Notes: generated from the letters alone by a model not told the origin. A stretch of 64,000 bases of DNA from Trichobilharzia regenti (GCA_944472135.2 OX235262.1:28009362-28073361), one strand, 5' to 3'. Counted from the stretch's first letter, positions 9,295 to 25,110 are shown. Translations and numbers: made by a program.

Positions 9295-11203
9295 GCACTT
9301 GGCAAAATCTACTACAACACTCACATCACACTCACACCTCATTCTCCTCATATCACTCACTGACAAGCCAAGCCATAAATCAATCCACAACACAATCATC
9401 CATCATCAATCAACACTACCCTCATACTCCTCGTCCACACACCAAATCACACAAGCCAACATCGAATCGACAGTCAGAAACAAACAATCGAACACGCACG
9501 AGAGAAACACCAACACACAAAGCATAGCCCTCTCTATTCACACTCATCAGCATCATCCTCTCCAGCCTCATTATAACCTACACAAATCCACACGAACACA
9601 AACACAAACGCAAATTCTAACACAGGCGAACACATACACCCACTCACTCACTCACTCACACACGAAAATACGAATTACACTCACACCAACGTCGTCGTCG
9701 TCGTCATCATCATCATCATCATCATCCACATCGACAATTACAACACCAACAATATTAACAACGACAAGACAAAAATAAAGACGACTGAAAAGACAGCTAC
9801 AACACCAACACCAACACCAACACCAACATCACCAGAAAAATAAACACACCTGCATGAAATACACAACTAGTCAGTAGTTATCTTCATTCACTTGACCAAT
9901 TAATCCACTCATCTCAGCCATTTCACTCGTCCGACTGACAATTCAATCTGACAACAGGTCTCCATCATATCTCGGACGAGTCAACCTCGTGCATGTTGTA
10001 AACGACAGTACGATTCACATCTACGACTCACACGCCACCTACACCCCACGTGTCACCCACAAAGCCTACCTACTCGAATAAACACAACACAACTCAACAC
10101 AACACAACACTGGACCCCGTCTGACCATTGACTGAAGACAACTGATATACAACTCTCCAATACAATCAATCACACTGTCTTATTCCATGGTAGGTAATTC
10201 ACCTGCATTGAAAATGTCGAATCAACGCGTCGCCATAAATAAATAAACTCGAACATTCACAGCTTACTCCCAGACACCACAAGTTGAGCCACACATGGCA
10301 AGTACAAACACAAAAACAGAGGGAGAGTGAGAGAGAGGGAGGGAGGGAGGGAGAGACTCGAACACACCCATACTGGAATACACCTATGGAGAGAGGTAGG
10401 AGGATACACTTGGATATTGGCAGTCTCCAACTGAGCGCTAGGTAAACAGGTGATTATTCAGACAAAAGCCTCAGTCAGACAACATCACAATGACTGACTT
10501 GCACTGGTCAGCTCGACTGACTGCATGCATGCCTGATCAGTTCACATGTGGAATTTCCCGTGTGCATGTGCATGCCTGTCTGATGATCGAATGAGATTGT
10601 GAGATGGTGAAGGAATGAAAGGAATGAGTGAATTGTTCAATGTGTGAGAGAATGAGGCAGTCAGTGAGTCAGTGTATTTGTGTCAGTGGAATTGTGTGTG
10701 TGTGTGTGCATGCACAGTCGTGTGTGTGTGTGTGTGTGCGTGTGCGTGTGTTGGATGTGATTGTCGACTGGCTTAAATGGATGGAGCTGGATGATTCGTG
10801 GTGTGGGTGCGTGTGTGGCTGGATGGGCGAAGGTGAGCAAGGTGAATGTGTACTGTTGCAAAGATAATAGTGAGTTTGAGGGTGATGAGGTGACAGGGTG
10901 TCAGCGAGTGTGTGTGTGTGTGTGTTTGTGGGTGAGTCAGTGAGTGAATGTGTGTGTGTGTGTGTGTCAAAGTGTTACACGGAGAGAGTGAGAGAGAGGG
11001 CGATTGTTGTGGGGTGGATGGTGAGAGATGGATGGATGTTGACTGAAGTGTCGTAGAGATGTGTGTAGACAGACGATTAGCAGAGTGAGCAGGGAGTGAG
11101 TGGAGACGATGAAGCAGAGAGACGAGTGTGAGTCAGTCGGCGGCGTGTGATCATGACGACGGGGAGTGGCGGGGTGGGAACCACCTGGTGACATGAAAAC
11201 CAC

Positions 11204-11275
11204 GGGCCCAGCCGGGATTCGAACCCGGGACCACTCGCACCCAAAGCGAGTATCATACCCCTAGACCACTAGGCC
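11204..11275 (-). tRNA. tRNA-Pro(UGG), array copy 2
   Basis: Same 72-nt sequence as copy 1, with all stems paired, both internal promoter boxes intact, and the T4 terminator just downstream. Confidence 0.96.
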
Positions 11276-13176
11276 GCACTTGGCAAAATCTACTACAACA
11301 CTCACATCACACTCACACCTCATTCTCCTCATATCACTCACTGACAAGCCAAGCCATAAATCAATCCACAACACAATCATCCATCATCAATCAACACTAC
11401 CCTCATACTCCTCGTCCACACACCAAATCACACAAGCCAACATCGAATCGACAGTCAGAAACAAACAATCGAACACGCACGAGAGAAACACCAACACACA
11501 AAGCATAGCCCTCTCTATTCACACTCATCAGCATCATCCTCTCCAGCCTCATTATAACCTACACAAATCCACACGAACACAAACACAAACGCAAATTCTA
11601 ACACAGGCGAACACATACACCCACTCACTCACTCACTCACACACGAAAATACGAATTACACTCACACCAACGTCGTCGTCGTCGTCGTCATCATCATCAT
11701 CATCCACATCGACAATTACAACACCAACAATATTAACAACGACAAGACAAAAATAAAGACGACTGAAAAGACAGCTACAACACCAACACCAACACCAACA
11801 CCAACATCACCAGAAAAATAAACACACCTGCATGAAATACACAACTAGTCAGTAGTTATCTTCATTCACTTGACCAATTAATCCACTCATCTCAGCCATT
11901 TCACTCGTCCGACTGACAATTCAATCTGACAACAGGTCTCCATCCTATCTCGGACGAGTCAACCTCGTGCATGTTGTAAACGACAGTACGATTCACATCT
12001 ACGACTCACACGCCACCTACACCCCACGTGTCACCCACAAAGCCTACCTACTCGAATAAACACAACACAACTCAACACAACACTGGACCCCGTCTGACCA
12101 TTGACTGAAGACAACTGATATACAACTCTCCAATACAATCAATCACACTGTCTTATTCCATGGTAGGTAATTCACCTGCATTGAAAATGTCGAATCAACG
12201 CGTCGCCATAAATAAATAAACTCGAACATTCACAGCTTACTCCCAGACACCACAAGTTGAGCCACACATGGCAAGTACAAACACAAAAACAGAGGGAGAG
12301 TGAGAGAGAGGGAGGGAGGGAGGGAGAGACTCGAACACACCCATACTGGAATACACCTATGGAGAGAGGTAGCAGGATACACTTGGATATTGGCAGTCTC
12401 CAACTGAGCGCTAGGTAAACAGGTGATTATTCAGACAAAAGCCTCAGTCAGACAACATCACAATGACTGACTTGCACTGGTCAGCTCGACTGACTGCATG
12501 CATGCCTGATCAGTTCACATGTGGAATTTCCCGTGTGCATGTGCATGCCTGTCTGATGATCGAATGAGATTGTGAGATGGTGAAGGAATGAAAGGAATGA
12601 GTGAATTGTTCAATGTGTGAGAGAATGAGGCAGTCAGTGAGTCAGTGTATTTGTGTCAGTGGAATTGTGTGTGTGTGTGTGCATGCACAGTCGTGTGTGT
12701 GTGTGTGTGTGCGTGTGCGTGTGTTGGATGTGATTGTCGACTGGCTTAAATGGATGGAGCTGGATGATTCGTGGTGTGGGTGCGTGTGTGGCTGGATGGG
12801 CGAAGGTGAGCAAGGTGAATGTGTACTGTTGCAAAGATAATAGTGAGTTTGAGGGTGATGAGGTGACAGGGTGTCAGCGAGTGTGTGTGTGTGTGTGTTT
12901 GTGGGTGAGTCAGTGAGTGAATGTGTGTGTGTGTGTGTGTCAAAGTGTTACACGGAGAGAGTGAGAGAGAGGGCGATCGTTGTGGGGTGGATGGTGAGAG
13001 ATGGATGGATGTTGACTGAAGTGTCGTAGAGATGTGTGTAGACAGACGATTAGCAGAGTGAGCAGGGAGTGAGTGGAGACGATGAAGCAGAGAGACGAGT
13101 GTGAGTCAGTCGGCGGCGTGTGATCATGACGACGGGGAGTGGCGGGGTGGGAACCACCTGGTGACATGAAAACCAC

Positions 13177-13248
13177 GGGCCCAGCCGGGATTCGAACCCG
13201 GGACCACTCGCACCCAAAGCGAGTATCATACCCCTAGACCACTAGGCC
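13177..13248 (-). tRNA. tRNA-Pro(UGG), array copy 3
   Basis: Identical to copy 1 over the gene and its T4 terminator. The unit that follows shares the GTAGCAGG variant with the unit of copy 2. Confidence 0.96.
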
Positions 13249-15162
13249 GCACTTGGCAAAATCTACTACAACACTCACATCACACTCACACCTCATTCTC
13301 CTCATATCACTCACTGACAAGCCAAGCCATAAATCAATCCACAACACAATCATCCATCATCAATCAACACTACCCTCATACTCCTCGTCCACACACCAAA
13401 TCACACAAGCCAACATCGAATCGACAGTCAGAAACAAACAATCGAACACGCACGAGAGAAACACCAACACACAAAGCATAGCCCTCTCTATTCACACTCA
13501 TCAGCATCATCCTCTCCAGCCTCATTATAACCTACACAAATCCACACGAACACAAACACAAACGCAAATTCTAACACAGGCGAACACATACACCCACTCA
13601 CTCACTCACTCACACACGAAAATACGAATTACACTCACACCAACGTCGTCGTCGTCGTCATCATCATCATCATCATCATCATCCACATCGACAATTACAA
13701 CACCAACAATATTAACAACGACAAGACAAAAATAAAGACGACTGAAAAGACAGCTACAACACCAACACCAACACCAACACCAACATCACCAGAAAAATAA
13801 ACACACCTGCATGAAATACACAACTAGTCAGTAGTTATCTTCATTCACTTGACCAATTAATCCACTCATCTCAGCCATTTCACTCGTCCGACTGACAATT
13901 CAATCTGACAACAGGTCTCCATCCTATCTCGGACGAGTCAACCTCGTGCATGTTGTAAACGACAGTACGATTCACATCTACGACTCACACGCCACCTACA
14001 CCCCACGTGTCACCCACAAAGCCTACCTACTCGAATAAACACAACACAACACAACACAACACAACACTGGACCCCGTCTGACCATTGACTGAAGACAACT
14101 GATATACAACTCTCCAATACAATCAATCACACTGTCTTATTCCATGGTAGGTAATTCACCTGCATTGAAAATGTCGAATCAACGCGTCGCCATAAATAAA
14201 TAAACTCGAACATTCACAGCTTACTCCCAGACACCACAAGTTGAGCCACACATGGCAAGTACAAACACAAAAACAGAGGGAGAGTGAGAGAGAGAGGGAG
14301 GGAGGGAGGGAGAGACTCGAACACACCCATACTGGAATACACCTATGGAGAGAGGTAGCAGGATACACTTGGATATTGGCAGTCTCCAACTGAGCGCTAG
14401 GTAAACAGGTGATTATTCAGACAAAAGCCTCAGTCAGACAACATCACAATGACTGACTTGCACTGGTCAGCTCGACTGACTGCATGCATGCCTGATCAGT
14501 TCACATGTGGAATTTCCCGTGTGCATGTGCATGCCTGTCTGATGATCGAATGAGATTGTGAGATGGTGAAGGAATGAAAGGAATGAGTGAATTGTTCAAT
14601 GTGTGAGAGAATGAGGCAGTCAGTGAGTCAGTGTATTTGTGTCAGTGGAATTGTGTGTGTGTGTGTGCATGCACAGTCGTGTGTGTGTGTGTGTGTGCGT
14701 GTGCGTGTGTTGGATGTGATTGTCGACTGGCTTAAATGGATGGAGCTGGATGATTCGTGGTGTGGGTGCGTGTGTGGCTGGATGGGCGAAGGTGAGCAAG
14801 GTGAATGTGTACTGTTGCAAAGATAATAGTGAGTTTGAGGGTGATGAGGTGACAGGGTGTCAGCGAGTGTGTGTGTGTGTGTGTTTGTGGGTGAGTCAGT
14901 GAGTGAATGTGTGTGTGTGTGTGTGTCAAAGTGTTACACGGAGAGAGTGAGAGAGAGGGCGACCGTTGTGGGGTGGATGGTGAGAGATGGATGGATGTTG
15001 ACTGAAGTGTCGTAGAGATGTGTGTAGACAGACGATTAGCAGAGTGAGCAGGGAGTGAGTGGAGACGATGAAGCAGAGAGACGAGTGTGAGTCAGTCGGC
15101 GGCGTGTGATCATGACGACGGGGAGTGGCGGGGTGGGAACCACCTGGTGACATGAAAACCAC

Positions 15163-15234
15163 GGGCCCAGCCGGGATTCGAACCCGGGACCACTCGCACC
15201 CAAAGCGAGTATCATACCCCTAGACCACTAGGCC
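15163..15234 (-). tRNA. tRNA-Pro(UGG), array copy 4
   Basis: Identical to copy 1. First copy whose unit carries the GACAGAGAAAGATAG variant of the purine tract. Confidence 0.96.
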
Positions 15235-17150
15235 GCACTTGGCAAAATCTACTACAACACTCACATCACACTCACACCTCATTCTCCTCATATCACTCAC
15301 TGACAAGCCAAGCCATAAATCAATCCACAACACAATCATCCATCATCAATCAACACTACCCTCATACTCCTCGTCCACACACCAAATCACACAAGCCAAC
15401 ATCGAATCGACAGTCAGAAACAAACAATCGAACACGCACGAGAGAAACACCAACACACAAAGCATAGCCCTCTCTATTCACACTCATCAGCATCATCCTC
15501 TCCAGCCTCATTATAACCTACACAAATCCACACGAACACAAACACAAACGCAAATTCTAACACAGGCGAACACATACACCCACTCACTCACTCACTCACA
15601 CACGAAAATACGAATTACACTCACACCAACGTCGTCGTCGTCGTCGTCATCATCATCATCATCCACATCGACAATTACAACACCAACAATATTAACAACG
15701 ACAAGACAAAAATAAAGACGACTGAAAAGACAGCTACAACACCAACACCAACACCAACACCAACATCACCAGAAAAATAAACACACCTGCATGAAATACA
15801 CAACTAGTCAGTAGTTATCTTCATTCACTTGACCAATTAATCCACTCATCTCAGCCATTTCACTCGTCCGACTGACAATTCAATCTGACAACAGGTCTCC
15901 ATCCTATCTCGGACGAGTCAACCTCGTGCATGTTGTAAACGACAGTACGATTCACATCTACGACTCACACGCCACCTACACCCCACGTGTCACCCACAAA
16001 GCCTACCTACTCGAATAAACACAACACAACACAACACAACACAACACTGGACCCCGTCTGACCATTGACTGAAGACAACTGATATACAACTCTCCAATAC
16101 AATCAATCACACTGTCTTATTCCATGGTAGGTAATTCACCTGCATTGAAAATGTCGAATCAACGCGTCGCCATAAATAAATAAACTCGAACATTCACAGC
16201 TTACTCCCAGACACCACAAGTTGAGCCACACATGGCAAGTACAAACACAAAAACAGAGGGAGAGTGACAGAGAAAGATAGAGGGAGGGAGGGAGGGAGAG
16301 AGAGACTCGAACACACCCATACTGGAATACACCTATGGAGAGAGGTAGGAGGATACACTTGGATATTGGCAGTCTCCAACTGAGCGCTAGGTAAACAGGT
16401 GATTATTCAGACAAAAGCCTCAGTCAGACAACATCACAATGACTGACTTGCACTGGTCAGCTCGACTGACTGCATGCATGCCTGATCAGTTCACATGTGG
16501 AATTTCCCGTGTGCATGTGCATGCCTGTCTGATGATCGAATGAGATTGTGAGATGGTGAAGGAATGAAAGGAATGAGTGAATTGTTCAATGTGTGAGAGA
16601 ATGAGGCAGTCAGTGAGTCAGTGTATTTGTGTCAGTGGAATTGTGTGTGTGTGTGTGCATGCACAGTCGTGTGTGTGTGTGTGTGCGTGTGCGTGTGTTG
16701 GATGTGATTGTCGACTGGCTTAAATGGATGGAGCTGGATGATTCGTGGTGTGGGTGCGTGTGTGGCTGGATGGGCGAAGGTGAGCAAGGTGAATGTGTAC
16801 TGTTGCAAAGATAATAGTGAGTTTGAGGGTGATGAGGTGACAGGGTGTCAGCGAGTGTGTGTGTGTGTGTGTTTGTGGGTGAGTCAGTGAGTGAATGTGT
16901 GTGTGTGTGTGTGTCAAAGTGTTACACGGAGAGAGTGAGAGAGAGGGCGATCGTTGTGGGGTGGATGGTGAGAGATGGATGGATGTTGACTGAAGTGTCG
17001 TAGAGATGTGTGTAGACAGACGATTAGCAGAGTGAGCAGGGAGTGAGTGGAGACGATGAAGCAGAGAGACGAGTGTGAGTCAGTCGGCGGCGTGTGATCA
17101 TGACGACGGGGAGTGGCGGGGTGGGAACCACCTGGTGACATGAAAACCAC

Positions 17151-17222
17151 GGGCCCAGCCGGGATTCGAACCCGGGACCACTCGCACCCAAAGCGAGTAT
17201 CATACCCCTAGACCACTAGGCC
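17151..17222 (-). tRNA. tRNA-Pro(UGG), array copy 5
   Basis: Identical to copy 1. Units 4 and 5 have the same length (1988 bp) and share the same purine-tract variant, so one is probably a recent duplicate of the other. Confidence 0.96.
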
Positions 17223-19138
17223 GCACTTGGCAAAATCTACTACAACACTCACATCACACTCACACCTCATTCTCCTCATATCACTCACTGACAAGCCAAG
17301 CCATAAATCAATCCACAACACAATCATCCATCATCAATCAACACTACCCTCATACTCCTCGTCCACACACCAAATCACACAAGCCAACATCGAATCGACA
17401 GTCAGAAACAAACAATCGAACACGCACGAGAGAAACACCAACACACAAAGCATAGCCCTCTCTATTCACACTCATCAGCATCATCCTCTCCAGCCTCATT
17501 ATAACCTACACAAATCCACACGAACACAAACACAAACGCAAATTCTAACACAGGCGAACACATACACCCACTCACTCACTCACTCACACACGAAAATACG
17601 AATTACACTCACACCAACGTCGTCGTCGTCGTCATCATCATCATCATCATCCACATCGACAATTACAACACCAACAATATTAACAACGACAAGACAAAAA
17701 TAAAGACGACTGAAAAGACAGCTACAACACCAACACCAACACCAACACCAACATCACCAGAAAAATAAACACACCTGCATGAAATACACAACTAGTCAGT
17801 AGTTATCTTCATTCACTTGACCAATTAATCCACTCATCTCAGCCATTTCACTCGTCCGACTGACAATTCAATCTGACAACAGGTCTCCATCCTATCTCGG
17901 ACGAGTCAACCTCGTGCATGTTGTAAACGACAGTACGATTCACATCTACGACTCACACGCCACCTACACCCCACGTGTCACCCACAAAGCCTACCTACTC
18001 GAATAAACACAACACAACACAACACAACACAACACTGGACCCCGTCTGACCATTGACTGAAGACAACTGATATACAACTCTCCAATACAATCAATCACAC
18101 TGTCTTATTCCATGGTAGGTAATTCACCTGCATTGAAAATGTCGAATCAACGCGTCGCCATAAATAAATAAACTCGAACATTCACAGCTTACTCCCAGAC
18201 ACCACAAGTTGAGCCACACATGGCAAGTACAAACACAAAAACAGAGGGAGAGTGACAGAGAAAGATAGAGGGAGGGAGGGAGGGAGAGAGAGACTCGAAC
18301 ACACCCATACTGGAATACACCTATGGAGAGAGGTAGGAGGATACACTTGGATATTGGCAGTCTCCAACTGAGCGCTAGGTAAACAGGTGATTATTCAGAC
18401 AAAAGCCTCAGTCAGACAACATCACAATGACTGACTTGCACTGGTCAGCTCGACTGACTGCATGCATGCCTGATCAGTTCACATGTGGAATTTCCCGTGT
18501 GCATGTGCATGCCTGTCTGATGATCGAATGAGATTGTGAGATGGTGAAGGAATGAAAGGAATGAGTGAATTGTTCAATGTGTGAGAGAATGAGGCAGTCA
18601 GTGAGTCAGTGTATTTGTGTCAGTGGAATTGTGTGTGTGTGTGTGCATGCACAGTCGTGTGTGTGTGTGTGTGCGTGTGCGTGTGTTGGATGTGATTGTC
18701 GACTGGCTTAAATGGATGGAGCTGGATGATTCGTGGTGTGGGTGCGTGTGTGGCTGGATGGGCGAAGGTGAGCAAGGTGAATGTGTACTGTTGCAAAGAT
18801 AATAGTGAGTTTGAGGGTGATGAGGTGACAGGGTGTCAGCGAGTGTGTGTGTGTGTGTGTTTGTGGGTGAGTCAGTGAGTGAATGTGTGTGTGTGTGTGT
18901 GTCAAAGTGTTACACGGAGAGAGTGAGAGAGAGGGCGATCGTTGTGGGGTGGATGGTGAGAGATGGATGGATGTTGACTGAAGTGTCGTAGAGATGTGTG
19001 TAGACAGACGATTAGCAGAGTGAGCAGGGAGTGAGTGGAGACGATGAAGCAGAGAGACGAGTGTGAGTCAGTCGGCGGCGTGTGATCATGACGACGGGGA
19101 GTGGCGGGGTGGGAACCACCTGGTGACATGAAAACCAC

Positions 19139-19210
19139 GGGCCCAGCCGGGATTCGAACCCGGGACCACTCGCACCCAAAGCGAGTATCATACCCCTAGA
19201 CCACTAGGCC
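19139..19210 (-). tRNA. tRNA-Pro(UGG), array copy 6
   Basis: Identical to copy 1, with A box, B box and T4 terminator kept. Confidence 0.96.
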
Positions 19211-21125
19211 GCACTTGGCAAAATCTACTACAACACTCACATCACACTCACACCTCATTCTCCTCATATCACTCACTGACAAGCCAAGCCATAAATCAAT
19301 CCACAACACAATCATCCATCATCAATCAACACTACCCTCATACTCCTCGTCCACACACCAAATCACACAAGCCAACATCGAATCGACAGTCAGAAACAAA
19401 CAATCGAACACGCACGAGAGAAACACCAACACACAAAGCATAGCCCTCTCTATTCACACTCATCAGCATCATCCTCTCCAGCCTCATTATAACCTACACA
19501 AATCCACACGAACACAAACACAAACGCAAATTCTAACACAGGCGAACACATACACCCACTCACTCACTCACTCACACACGAAAATACGAATTACACTCAC
19601 ACCAACGTCGTCGTCGTCATCATCATCATCATCATCATCCACATCGACAATTACAACACCAACAATATTAACAACGACAAGACAAAAATAAAGACGACTG
19701 AAAAGACAGCTACAACACCAACACCAACACCAACACCAACATCACCAGAAAAATAAACACACCTGCATGAAATACACAACTAGTCAGTAGTTATCTTCAT
19801 TCACTTGACCAATTAATCCACTCATCTCAGCCATTTCACTCGTCCGACTGACAATTCAATCTGACAACAGGTCTCCATCCTATCTCGGACGAGTCAACCT
19901 CGTGCATGTTGTAAACGACAGTACGATTCACATCTACGACTCACACGCCACCTACACCCCACGTGTCACCCACAAAGCCTACCTACTCGAATAAACACAA
20001 CACAACACAACACAACACAACACTGGACCCCGTCTGACCATTGACTGAAGACAACTGATATACAACTCTCCAATACAATCAATCACACTGTCTTATTCCA
20101 TGGTAGGTAATTCACCTGCATTGAAAATGTCGAATCAACGCGTCGCCATAAATAAATAAACTCGAACATTCACAGCTTACTCCCAGACACCACAAGTTGA
20201 GCCACACATGGCAAGTACAAACACAAAAACAGAGGGAGAGTGACAGAGAAGATAGAGGGAGGGAGGGAGGGAGGGAGAGACTCGAACACACCCATACTGG
20301 AATACACCTATGGAGAGAGGTAGGAGGATACACTTGGATATTGGCAGTCTCCAACTGAGCGCTAGGTAAACAGGTGATTATTCAGACAAAAGCCTCAGTC
20401 AGACAACATCACAATGACTGACTTGCACTGGTCAGCTCGACTGACTGCATGCATGCCTGATCAGTTCACATGTGGAATTTCCCGTGTGCATGTGCATGCC
20501 TGTCTGATGATCGAATGAGATTGTGAGATGGTGAAGGAATGAAAGGAATGAGTGAATTGTTCAATGTGTGAGAGAATGAGGCAGTCAGTGAGTCAGTGTA
20601 TTTGTGTCAGTGGAATTGTGTGTGTGTGTGTGCATGCACAGTCGTGTGTGTGTGTGTGTGCGTGTGCGTGTGTTGGATGTGATTGTCGACTGGCTTAAAT
20701 GGATGGAGCTGGATGATTCGTGGTGTGGGTGCGTGTGTGGCTGGATGGGCGAAGGTGAGCAAGGTGAATGTGTACTGTTGCAAAGATAATAGTGAGTTTG
20801 AGGGTGATGAGGTGACAGGGTGTCAGCGAGTGTGTGTGTGTGTGTGTTTGTGGGTGAGTCAGTGAGTGAATGTGTGTGTGTGTGTGTGTCAAAGTGTTAC
20901 ACGGAGAGAGTGAGAGAGAGGGCGATCGTTGTGGGGTGGATGGTGAGAGATGGATGGATGTTGACTGAAGTGTCGTAGAGATGTGTGTAGACAGACGATT
21001 AGCAGAGTGAGCAGGGAGTGAGTGGAGACGATGAAGCAGAGAGACGAGTGTGAGTCAGTCGGCGGCGTGTGATCATGACGACGGGGAGTGGCGGGGTGGG
21101 AACCACCTGGTGACATGAAAACCAC

Positions 21126-21197
21126 GGGCCCAGCCGGGATTCGAACCCGGGACCACTCGCACCCAAAGCGAGTATCATACCCCTAGACCACTAGGCC
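21126..21197 (-). tRNA. tRNA-Pro(UGG), array copy 7
   Basis: Identical to copy 1, with A box, B box and T4 terminator kept. Confidence 0.96.
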
Positions 21198-23116
21198 GCA
21201 CTTGGCAAAATCTACTACAACACTCACATCACACTCACACCTCATTCTCCTCATATCACTCACTGACAAGCCAAGCCATAAATCAATCCACAACACAATC
21301 ATCCATCATCAATCAACACTACCCTCATACTCCTCGTCCACACACCAAATCACACAAGCCAACATCGAATCGACAGTCAGAAACAAACAATCGAACACGC
21401 ACGAGAGAAACACCAACACACAAAGCATAGCCCTCTCTATTCACACTCATCAGCATCATCCTCTCCAGCCTCATTATAACCTACACAAATCCACACGAAC
21501 ACAAACACAAACGCAAATTCTAACACAGGCGAACACATACACCCACTCACTCACTCACTCACACACGAAAATACGAATTACACTCACACCAACGTCGTCG
21601 TCGTCGTCATCATCATCATCATCATCATCCACATCGACAATTACAACACCAACAATATTAACAACGACAAGACAAAAATAAAGACGACTGAAAAGACAGC
21701 TACAACACCAACACCAACACCAACACCAACATCACCAGAAAAATAAACACACCTGCATGAAATACACAACTAGTCAGTAGTTATCTTCATTCACTTGACC
21801 AATTAATCCACTCATCTCAGCCATTTCACTCGTCCGACTGACAATTCAATCTGACAACAGGTCTCCATCCTATCTCGGACGAGTCAACCTCGTGCATGTT
21901 GTAAACGACAGTACGATTCACATCTACGACTCACACGCCACCTACACCCCACGTGTCACCCACAAAGCCTACCTACTCGAATAAACACAACACAACACAA
22001 CACAACACAACACTGGACCCCGTCTGACCATTGACTGAAGACAACTGATATACAACTCTCCAATACAATCAATCACACTGTCTTATTCCATGGTAGGTAA
22101 TTCACCTGCATTGAAAATGTCGAATCAACGCGTCGCCATAAATAAATAAACTCGAACATTCACAGCTTACTCCCAGACACCACAAGTTGAGCCACACATG
22201 GCAAGTACAAACACAAAAACAGAGGGAGAGTGACAGAGAGAGATAGAGGGAGGGAGGGAGGGAGGGAGAGACTCGAACACACCCATACTGGAATACACCT
22301 ATGGAGAGAGGTAGGAGGATACACTTGGATATTGGCAGTCTCCAACTGAGCGCTAGGTAAACAGGTGATTATTCAGACAAAAGCCTCAGTCAGACAACAT
22401 CACAATGACTGACTTGCACTGGTCAGCTCGACTGACTGCATGCATGCCTGATCAGTTCACATGTGGAATTTCCCGTGTGCATGTGCATGCCTGTCTGATG
22501 ATCGAATGAGATTGTGAGATGGTGAAGGAATGAAAGGAATGAGTGAATTGTTCAATGTGTGAGAGAATGAGGCAGTCAGTGAGTCAGTGTATTTGTGTCA
22601 GTGGAATTGTGTGTGTGTGTGTGCATGCACAGTCGTGTGTGTGTGTGTGTGCGTGTGCGTGTGTTGGATGTGATTGTCGACTGGCTTAAATGGATGGAGC
22701 TGGATGATTCGTGGTGTGGGTGCGTGTGTGGCTGGATGGGCGAAGGTGAGCAAGGTGAATGTGTACTGTTGCAAAGATAATAGTGAGTTTGAGGGTGATG
22801 AGGTGACAGGGTGTCAGCGAGTGTGTGTGTGTGTGTGTTTGTGGGTGAGTCAGTGAGTGAATGTGTGTGTGTGTGTGTGTCAAAGTGTTACACGGAGAGA
22901 GTGAGAGAGAGGGCGATCGTTGTGGGGTGGATGGTGAGAGATGGATGGATGTTGACTGAAGTGTCGTAGAGATGTGTGTAGACAGACGATTAGCAGAGTG
23001 AGCAGGGAGTGAGTGGAGACGATGAAGCAGAGAGACGAGTGTGAGTCAGTCGGCGGCGTGTGATCATGACGACGGGGAGTGGCGGGGTGGGAACCACCTG
23101 GTGACATGAAAACCAC

Positions 23117-23188
23117 GGGCCCAGCCGGGATTCGAACCCGGGACCACTCGCACCCAAAGCGAGTATCATACCCCTAGACCACTAGGCC
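23117..23188 (-). tRNA. tRNA-Pro(UGG), array copy 8
   Basis: Identical to copy 1. Its unit and the next share a CTCCGACTG substitution not seen in other units. Confidence 0.96.
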
Positions 23189-25110
23189 GCACTTGGCAAA
23201 ATCTACTACAACACTCACATCACACTCACACCTCATTCTCCTCATATCACTCACTGACAAGCCAAGCCATAAATCAATCCACAACACAATCATCCATCAT
23301 CAATCAACACTACCCTCATACTCCTCGTCCACACACCAAATCACACAAGCCAACATCGAATCGACAGTCAGAAACAAACAATCGAACACGCACGAGAGAA
23401 ACACCAACACACAAAGCATAGCCCTCTCTATTCACACTCATCAGCATCATCCTCTCCAGCCTCATTATAACCTACACAAATCCACACGAACACAAACACA
23501 AACGCAAATTCTAACACAGGCGAACACATACACCCACTCACTCACTCACTCACACACGAAAATACGAATTACACTCACACCAACGTCGTCGTCGTCGTCA
23601 TCATCATCATCATCATCATCATCCACATCGACAATTACAACACCAACAATATTAACAACGACAAGACAAAAATAAAGACGACTGAAAAGACAGCTACAAC
23701 ACCAACACCAACACCAACACCAACATCACCAGAAAAATAAACACACCTGCATGAAATACACAACTAGTCAGTAGTTATCTTCATTCACTTGACCAATTAA
23801 TCCACTCATCTCAGCCATTTCACTCGTCCGACTGACAATTCAATCTGACAACAGGTCTCCATCCTATCTCGGACGAGTCAACCTCGTGCATGTTGTAAAC
23901 GACAGTACGATTCACATCTACGACTCACACGCCACCTACACCCCACGTGTCACCCACAAAGCCTACCTACTCGAATAAACACAACACAACACAACACAAC
24001 ACAACACTGGACCCCGTCTGACCATTGACTGAAGACAACTGATATACAACTCTCCAATACAATCAATCACACTGTCTTATTCCATGGTAGGTAATTCACC
24101 TGCATTGAAAATGTCGAATCAACGCGTCGCCATAAATAAATAAACTCGAACATTCACAGCTTACTCCCAGACACCACAAGTTGAGCCACACATGGCAAGT
24201 ACAAACACAAAAACAGAGGGAGAGTGACAGAGAGAGATAGAGGGAGGGAGGGAGGGAGGGAGAGACTCGAACACACCCATACTGGAATACACCTATGGAG
24301 AGAGGTAGGAGGATACACTTGGATATTGGCAGTCTCCGACTGAGCGCTAGGTAAACAGGTGATTATTCAGACAAAAGCCTCAGTCAGACAACATCACAAT
24401 GACTGACTTGCACTGGTCAGCTCGACTGACTGCATGCATGCCTGATCAGTTCACATGTGGAATTTCCCGTGTGCATGTGCATGCCTGTCTGATGATCGAA
24501 TGAGATTGTGAGATGGTGAAGGAATGAAAGGAATGAGTGAATTGTTCAATGTGTGAGAGAATGAGGCAGTCAGTGAGTCAGTGTATTTGTGTCAGTGGAA
24601 TTGTGTGTGTGTGTGTGCATGCACAGTCGTGTGTGTGTGTGTGTGCGTGTGCGTGTGTTGGATGTGATTGTCGACTGGCTTAAATGGATGGAGCTGGATG
24701 ATTCGTGGTGTGGGTGCGTGTGTGGCTGGATGGGCGAAGGTGAGCAAGGTGAATGTGTACTGTTGCAAAGATAATAGTGAGTTTGAGGGTGATGAGGTGA
24801 CAGGGTGTCAGCGAGTGTGTGTGTGTGTGTGTTTGTGGGTGAGTCAGTGAGTGAATGTGTGTGTGTGTGTGTGTCAAAGTGTTACACGGAGAGAGTGAGA
24901 GAGAGGGCGATCGTTGTGGGGTGGATGGTGAGAGATGGATGGATGTTGACTGAAGTGTCGTAGAGATGTGTGTAGACAGACGATTAGCAGAGTGAGCAGG
25001 GAGTGAGTGGAGACGATGAAGCAGAGAGACGAGTGTGAGTCAGTCGGCGGCGTGTGATCATGACGACGGGGAGTGGCGGGGTGGGAACCACCTGGTGACA
25101 TGAAAACCAC

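Noticed and set aside
9299..9778. A repeated frame of 158-160 codons beginning next to each tRNA gene, the same in every unit
   Set aside because: It starts at TTG rather than ATG, is built from CA-rich and trinucleotide repeats, and changes length only through the GTC/ATC tract (a multiple of three). It overlaps low-complexity DNA and looks like a by-product of the repeat.
9600..9850. Short regular repeats as a CRISPR array
   Set aside because: These are simple sequence repeats (CAACAC, GTC, ATC) in eukaryotic DNA without spacers.
10570..10625. CTGATGA motif in each array unit as a hammerhead ribozyme core
   Set aside because: No stem II followed by GAAA at the right place, and no pairing flanks.
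10628..10970. Cysteine/valine-rich and threonine/histidine-rich small frames in each unit
   Set aside because: They are translations of GT/CA dinucleotide tracts on the two strands, with no independent support.
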